Source of the DNA: CAXTPV01 sp964249405
Lineage (GTDB): Bacteria > Pseudomonadota > Alphaproteobacteria > Acetobacterales > Acetobacteraceae
DNA length: 9,837 nucleotides
Assembly (NCBI GenBank): GCA_964249405.1
Contig: CAXUBX010000105.1
Span: 1 to 9,837 of the forward strand
Reading direction: 5' to 3'
Translations under genes and position numbers: made by a program
The notes under the pieces: generated by a model
What the model saw: only the letters and a program-made list of their open reading frames with translations
What the model was told of the DNA's origin: nothing
Database searches by the model: none
Shown here: positions 6,605 through 9,837 of the stretch, piece by piece
How positions within the stretch are numbered: position 1 is the first letter of the stretch
Layout of the letters: the number at the start of each line of letters is the position of its first letter

Positions 6605-6649
6605 CGCGAAACCGGACCGGATCGCAAGCGCGCGTCGATCTTCCGGCGC

Positions 6650-7816
6650 TCAGGCGGCGGCGTCCAGCACGAGGAGGATCTCGGCCGCCGCCGCTTCCGA
6701 GGGGCGCGCGCCGTTTCCGGGCGCCAGCGACCGGAGGACGGGGCGGAAGGCGTCGCGCTGCGCCTCCCGCCGGCCCGTGTCCCCGATCAGGATCTCGACC
6801 GCCTCGGCCAGGCCGTCGGCCGTGCATCGGTGCTGCAGCAGTTCGGGCACCACCTCGCGACCGGCGAGCAGGTTGACCATGGCCACATGCGGAACCCGGA
6901 TGAGGCGGCGCGCCATCCAGCCGGTCATCCGGTTGACCCGGTAGGTGACCGCCATCGGGACCCCCGCGAGCGCGAGCTCCAGCGTCGAGGTGCCGGACTT
7001 GGTGAGGGCCGCGGACGCGGCGGCGTAGGCGTCGTGCTTGTCGTCGAGCCCGGTGAGCACGACCGGCCGGATCGGCCAGGCGGCGGACGCGGCTGCCACC
7101 TGGACCGCGACCACGTGCGAGGCCGGCACCACCGGAACGAGGTCCGGCATCCGCGCCTGAAGCCGCCCGAGCATCGCCCCGAACACCGGAAGCAGGCGGG
7201 GCGCCTCGGTCCGCCTGCTTCCCGGCATCAGCACGAGGACCGGGGCGCTTGCCGCGATGCCGTGGCGTTCGCGGAACCGCTGGCCGTCACCGAGGTCGGC
7301 GCCGGACTGCAGGACCGGATGGCCGACGAAGACGGCCTGCAGCCCGTGCCGCCGGTAGAACTCGACCTCGAAAGGAAACAGGCAGAGCAGCCGGTCCCAC
7401 AATCCGGGAAACCGGCGGACCCGGCTTTCCCGCCACGCCCAGGCCTGGGGGGCGACGTAGTGGACACGCGGGATGCCGAGCGAGGCCACACGTCTCAACA
7501 GGCGGAGCGCGAAGCCTGGGCTGTCGATCGTCACCACCAGGTCCGGTCGTCTCGTCCCGATGTCGCGCTCGGCGTCATCGAGCCGCTGGCGCAGCACGCC
7601 CAGTCTCGGCAGGATCTCTGCCAGGCCCATCACCGCGAGATCCCGGAGCGGGAACAGGCTTCGGAGCCCGGACGCTTCCATGCGCGGACCTCCCACGCCC
7701 GCGAACCGCAGCCCGGGCCGAGCCGCGCTGAGCGCCTCCATCAGCCGGCCGCCGAGCACGTCGCCGCTGGCCTCGCCCGCCAGGATCCAGATCAGGGGAG
7801 CGGCACCGCGTTCCAT
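6650..7816 (-). CDS. lpxB: Lipid-A-disaccharide synthase
   Basis: The 388-residue GT19 enzyme joins lipid X to UDP-2,3-diacylglucosamine to form the beta-1,6 lipid A disaccharide at the inner face of the cytoplasmic membrane. The N-terminal half carries GEASGD (14-19), GGPRM (42-46), VMGLAEILPRL (62-72), DSPGF with Asp98 (98-102), HYVAPQAWAWR and the FVGHP segment. The C-terminal half carries MPGSRRTE, LTKSGTSTLELALAGVPM and VPELLQ. All family blocks are present and the length is usual. The start at 7816 fits the family N-terminus; the ribosome site is weak, and the frame stays open far upstream only through non-conserved sequence. The gene is not preceded by lpxI/lpxA/fabZ as in many alphaproteobacteria, but is divergent from a secreted protease gene, with SRAP downstream. 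Confidence 0.96.
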   Translation of the reverse strand: MERGAAPLIWILAGEASGDVLGGRLMEALSAARPGLRFAGVGGPRMEASGLRSLFPLRDLAVMGLAEILPRLGVLRQRLDDAERDIGTRRPDLVVTIDSPGFALRLLRRVASLGIPRVHYVAPQAWAWRESRVRRFPGLWDRLLCLFPFEVEFYRRHGLQAVFVGHPVLQSGADLGDGQRFRERHGIAASAPVLVLMPGSRRTEAPRLLPVFGAMLGRLQARMPDLVPVVPASHVVAVQVAAASAAWPIRPVVLTGLDDKHDAYAAASAALTKSGTSTLELALAGVPMAVTYRVNRMTGWMARRLIRVPHVAMVNLLAGREVVPELLQHRCTADGLAEAVEILIGDTGRREAQRDAFRPVLRSLAPGNGARPSEAAAAEILLVLDAAA

Positions 7817-7996
7817 CGAAGCGACAGTGGCCTCGCCGCCCGGACGAGGCAATCGGTCCCGATCCGGCGCGGAGCGGCTGACCACGGAACGGGCAGCTTG
7901 GCCCCGACCGGGGCGGATCGCAGGAAAGACCGGAGCGGAATGGTCGATTCGGATGCAGAACCCCTTTCCGGATCCTGTGCGGTCGTTCATGTTCGA

Positions 7997-8013
7997 ACGC
8001 GGTGGGTCCGCGT
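7997..8013 (+). other. Hairpin upstream of the S53 peptidase gene
   Basis: ACGCGG (7997-8002) and CCGCGT (8008-8013) pair perfectly around the loop TGGGT. It ends 40 bases before the AAGGA ribosome site, so it may lie in the leader of this transcript. The role is unknown, and it could be chance in GC-rich DNA. Confidence 0.35.
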
Positions 8014-8053
8014 CTGCCGCATGGGCGGCCAGCTGGCGATCCGGTTCGGCTAC

Positions 8054-8058
8054 AAGGA
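8054..8058 (+). promoter_or_regulatory. Ribosome binding site of the S53 peptidase gene
   Basis: AAGGA lies 7 bases before the ATG at 8066. It selects that start over the out-of-frame ATG at 8058 and gives a protein that opens with a good signal peptide. Confidence 0.7.
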
Positions 8059-8065
8059 TGTCTCG

Positions 8066-9837
8066 ATGAAGTCCGTTCTCAAGCGCCATCTTCTCGGATC
8101 CGCCTGCCCCGTCCTGGCGGCCACCCTCGCGATGGGTGCTGCGGCGCTTCCGGCGGAAGCTGCCGCGTCCGGAGCGGCGACGTCGCAGGCGAGCACAACG
8201 GTCGGGACCGCGACCGGCGTCACGTTCTATCTCTCGTTGCGGAACGAGGCCGGCGCCGAGGCCGCCGCACGGGAGATCCAGACCCCCGGCAGCACGACGT
8301 ACCACAAGTTCCTCAGCGTCGCGCAATTCCGCAAGACCTATGCGCCGACGAAGGCGACCGTCGACCAGGTCGTCAACGTCCTGACCCAGCTTGGCTACAC
8401 CGTCGATACCGTCTTCGCGAACCATCTCGCGATCCAGGCGACGGCGCCGAGCAGCACCGTGTCGAGCACGCTCGGTGTCCAGCTCCGGACCACGACGATG
8501 AACGGCCGCACCGGCGTCATGCCGAGCCGCACCCCCACCGTACCGGCCGCTCTCGCCGGCGTCGTCCGGAACGTCGGCGGCCTCGACACCGTCCATGTCG
8601 CGCATCCGATGCGGGTCCACGCGAACGTCGCGGCCGCCGCACCCGCGAAGCTGTCGGCCAACGCGACGCTCGTGGGCGGCACGCCCGGCAACTATCTGCC
8701 GGCCGATTACGCCAAGCGCTACGACGTCGACCCGATCTATGCGGCCGGCGTGAACGGGCGGGGTTCCACGATCGGCATCGTCACGCTCGCGAACTTCTAC
8801 CCGTCCGATGCCTACACGTTCTGGAAGGATATCGGCCTCAACGTGTCGCAGTCGCGGATCACGGTCGTGAACGTCGATGGGGGCACCACGCTGACGCCCT
8901 CCGATGCGGCGGGCGAGGGAGAGACCGATCTCGACGTCGAGGAGTCGGGCGGCCTGGCACCCGGTGCGAAGGTCCGCGTCTACATCTCGCAGAACAACAC
9001 GAACGCGAACTTCATCGACGGCTTCGAGGCGATCGCGTCGGACAACATCGCCGACACCGTCTCGACGAGCTGGGGCGAGCCCGAGCTCGAGTACTTCGCC
9101 GGCGTCGGGCAACCCGACGAGACCGCGCAGCTCGACGACTTCCACGACGTCTTCCTCGAGATGGCGCTTCAGGGGCAGACGATGTACGTGGCGTCCGGCG
9201 ACAGCGGCGCCTACGACACCGTCGAGGATTGCGGGATCACCGGCACGCCGAGCGCCAAGACGCCGGTCTGCAATGCACCCTATGCGGTCGACAGCCCGTC
9301 GAACGACCCGCTGGTGACGGCCGCCGGCGGGACCACGACGCCCTTCACGCTCGCGTTGACCGATGGTGCGACCTTGTCGGTCGCCGTGGAACGGGCCTGG
9401 GCCTGGGACTACATCTACCAGCAGGATCCTGCAGTTTCCGAGCTGAGCGTGTTCTCGACCGGTGACGGCGGCGGCGTCAGCTCGTACTTCGCAACTCCCT
9501 GGTATCAGGCCGGTCACGCCGGCATCACCGCCACGAAGCCCGACCAGAGCTTCGTCGAGAACGTCGGCGCCGGCCCGGTGACCATCCTCACGCTGCCGTC
9601 CAATTTCGCCGGCCGCAACATGCCGGACATCTCGACCGACGCCGATCCGTATTCCGGCTACCAGTACATCGAGGAGAACGCGGTCGAGAACCTGTATGGC
9701 GGCACCAGCTTCGTGGCGCCGCAGCTGAACGGCGTCACCGCGCTGTTCGTCGAGGCGCTCGGCCAGCGCGTCGGTCAGGTCAACCCGGCGCTCTACGAGT
9801 TCGGCAGCCTCACCACGAACGACATCACCGCGGGCGA
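8066..9837 (+). CDS. Secreted pro-kumamolisin-type S53 serine-carboxyl peptidase (3'-partial)
   Basis: 590 residues are visible before the window ends with the frame still open. A Sec-type signal peptide (basic MKSVLKRH, hydrophobic core about 9-28, likely cleavage after AEA at 30-32) is followed by the pro-kumamolisin activation domain (about 50-178: VTFYLSLRN, TTYHKFLS, LGYTVDTV). The catalytic domain starts near 209 (NYLPADYAKRYDV). It shows the sedolisin residues: Glu286 and Asp290 in GEGETDLDVE, oxyanion Asp379 in VASGDSGA, and Ser548 in GGTSFVAPQ. NDITAG at 585-590 looks like the start of the calcium site, so the mature core is nearly complete. Cys389 and Cys402 could form a disulfide. 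S53 enzymes self-process and are usually most active at acid pH, suggesting extracellular protein breakdown by an acid-tolerant organism. The gene is divergent from lpxB; no operon partner is visible. Confidence 0.95.
   Translation, partial: MKSVLKRHLLGSACPVLAATLAMGAAALPAEAAASGAATSQASTTVGTATGVTFYLSLRNEAGAEAAAREIQTPGSTTYHKFLSVAQFRKTYAPTKATVDQVVNVLTQLGYTVDTVFANHLAIQATAPSSTVSSTLGVQLRTTTMNGRTGVMPSRTPTVPAALAGVVRNVGGLDTVHVAHPMRVHANVAAAAPAKLSANATLVGGTPGNYLPADYAKRYDVDPIYAAGVNGRGSTIGIVTLANFYPSDAYTFWKDIGLNVSQSRITVVNVDGGTTLTPSDAAGEGETDLDVEESGGLAPGAKVRVYISQNNTNANFIDGFEAIASDNIADTVSTSWGEPELEYFAGVGQPDETAQLDDFHDVFLEMALQGQTMYVASGDSGAYDTVEDCGITGTPSAKTPVCNAPYAVDSPSNDPLVTAAGGTTTPFTLALTDGATLSVAVERAWAWDYIYQQDPAVSELSVFSTGDGGGVSSYFATPWYQAGHAGITATKPDQSFVENVGAGPVTILTLPSNFAGRNMPDISTDADPYSGYQYIEENAVENLYGGTSFVAPQLNGVTALFVEALGQRVGQVNPALYEFGSLTTNDITAG

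Larger units (their letters stand above)
7817..8065. other. 249-bp divergent intergenic region between lpxB and the S53 peptidase gene
   Basis: This must hold the promoters of both divergent genes, but I see no convincing -35/-10 pair. It contains a 5-bp-stem hairpin GCCCC-GACC-GGGGC (7901-7914), the element GTTCATGTTCGAAC (7985-7998), made of two GTTC copies and a GAAC, and a hairpin at 7997-8013. An in-frame open extension of lpxB runs through much of it on the minus strand, but its sequence looks unlike LpxB and it is probably non-coding. Confidence 0.5.

Noticed and set aside
6592..6627. Upstream TTG start adding 12 residues to SRAP
   Set aside because: The added residues match nothing in the family, TTG is a weak start, and the AAGAAGG site is placed for the ATG at 6591. 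The extension would not supply a Cys either.
8066..8110. Lipoprotein signal (Cys14 in LLGSACPV) in the S53 precursor
   Set aside because: Gly, not Leu/Val/Ile, is at -3, and the Cys lies in the middle of the hydrophobic core; an AEA-type signal peptidase I site further on fits better.
6650..9517. Single 955-codon open frame on the minus strand covering lpxB and most of the S53 gene
   Set aside because: Only the part up to 7816 matches LpxB. The rest lies exactly codon-opposite-codon to the S53 gene, where a stop would need TTA, CTA or TCA in the sense strand; these are rare in GC-rich genes, so the open frame is an artefact.
1..9837. Defence system, mobile element, CRISPR array, or RNA gene
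   Set aside because: All six frames are accounted for by six recognisable chromosomal genes plus short gaps. I saw no transposase, integrase, repeat-spacer pattern, tRNA cloverleaf or rRNA sequence.

Overview
The window reads as ordinary chromosomal DNA from a very GC-rich, Gram-negative bacterium. A proteobacterial GyrB with the long insert between TOPRIM and the C-terminal domain, lpxB (so an outer membrane with lipid A), alphaproteobacterial-looking RecF and GyrB sequences, and a secreted S53 acid peptidase together suggest Alphaproteobacteria, perhaps Rhodospirillales/Acetobacteraceae. That placement is inference from sequence style; no rRNA or other marker is present.

Layout: (1) 1-1494 (+), the 3' part of a tandem GT2 glycosyltransferase gene. 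(2) 1495-2031 (-), a small gamma-class carbonic anhydrase homologue, whose stop codon directly abuts that of the glycosyltransferase. (3) 2095-3249 (+) recF and 3331-5817 (+) gyrB, the tail of the classic dnaA-dnaN-recF-gyrB block without dnaA/dnaN immediately upstream. The 81-bp recF-gyrB gap holds a perfect 16-bp AT-rich palindrome and a strong hairpin. (4) 5914-6591 (-), an SRAP (YedK/HMCES) DNA-protein crosslink protein, convergent with gyrB. (5) 6650-7816 (-) lpxB, upstream of the SRAP gene on the same strand, so the two may be co-transcribed. (6) 7817-8065, a 249-bp divergent intergenic region. (7) 8066-9837 (+), a secreted pro-kumamolisin-type S53 serine-carboxyl peptidase cut by the window end.

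Functionally the window mixes envelope polysaccharide or lipid A synthesis (GT2, LpxB), DNA replication, repair and topology (RecF, GyrB, SRAP), a metal-binding hexapeptide-repeat enzyme and a secreted protease. I see no transposase, phage gene, tRNA/rRNA, CRISPR array or defence system. The most interesting observation is that the SRAP protein keeps the rest of its active site (Asn74, Glu104, His166) but has Ser at position 2, where the family carries its catalytic Cys. The other findings are modest: possible regulatory palindromes upstream of recF and gyrB, an lpxB without its usual lpx neighbours, and an Asp/His-rich insert in SRAP encoded by a short tandem repeat.
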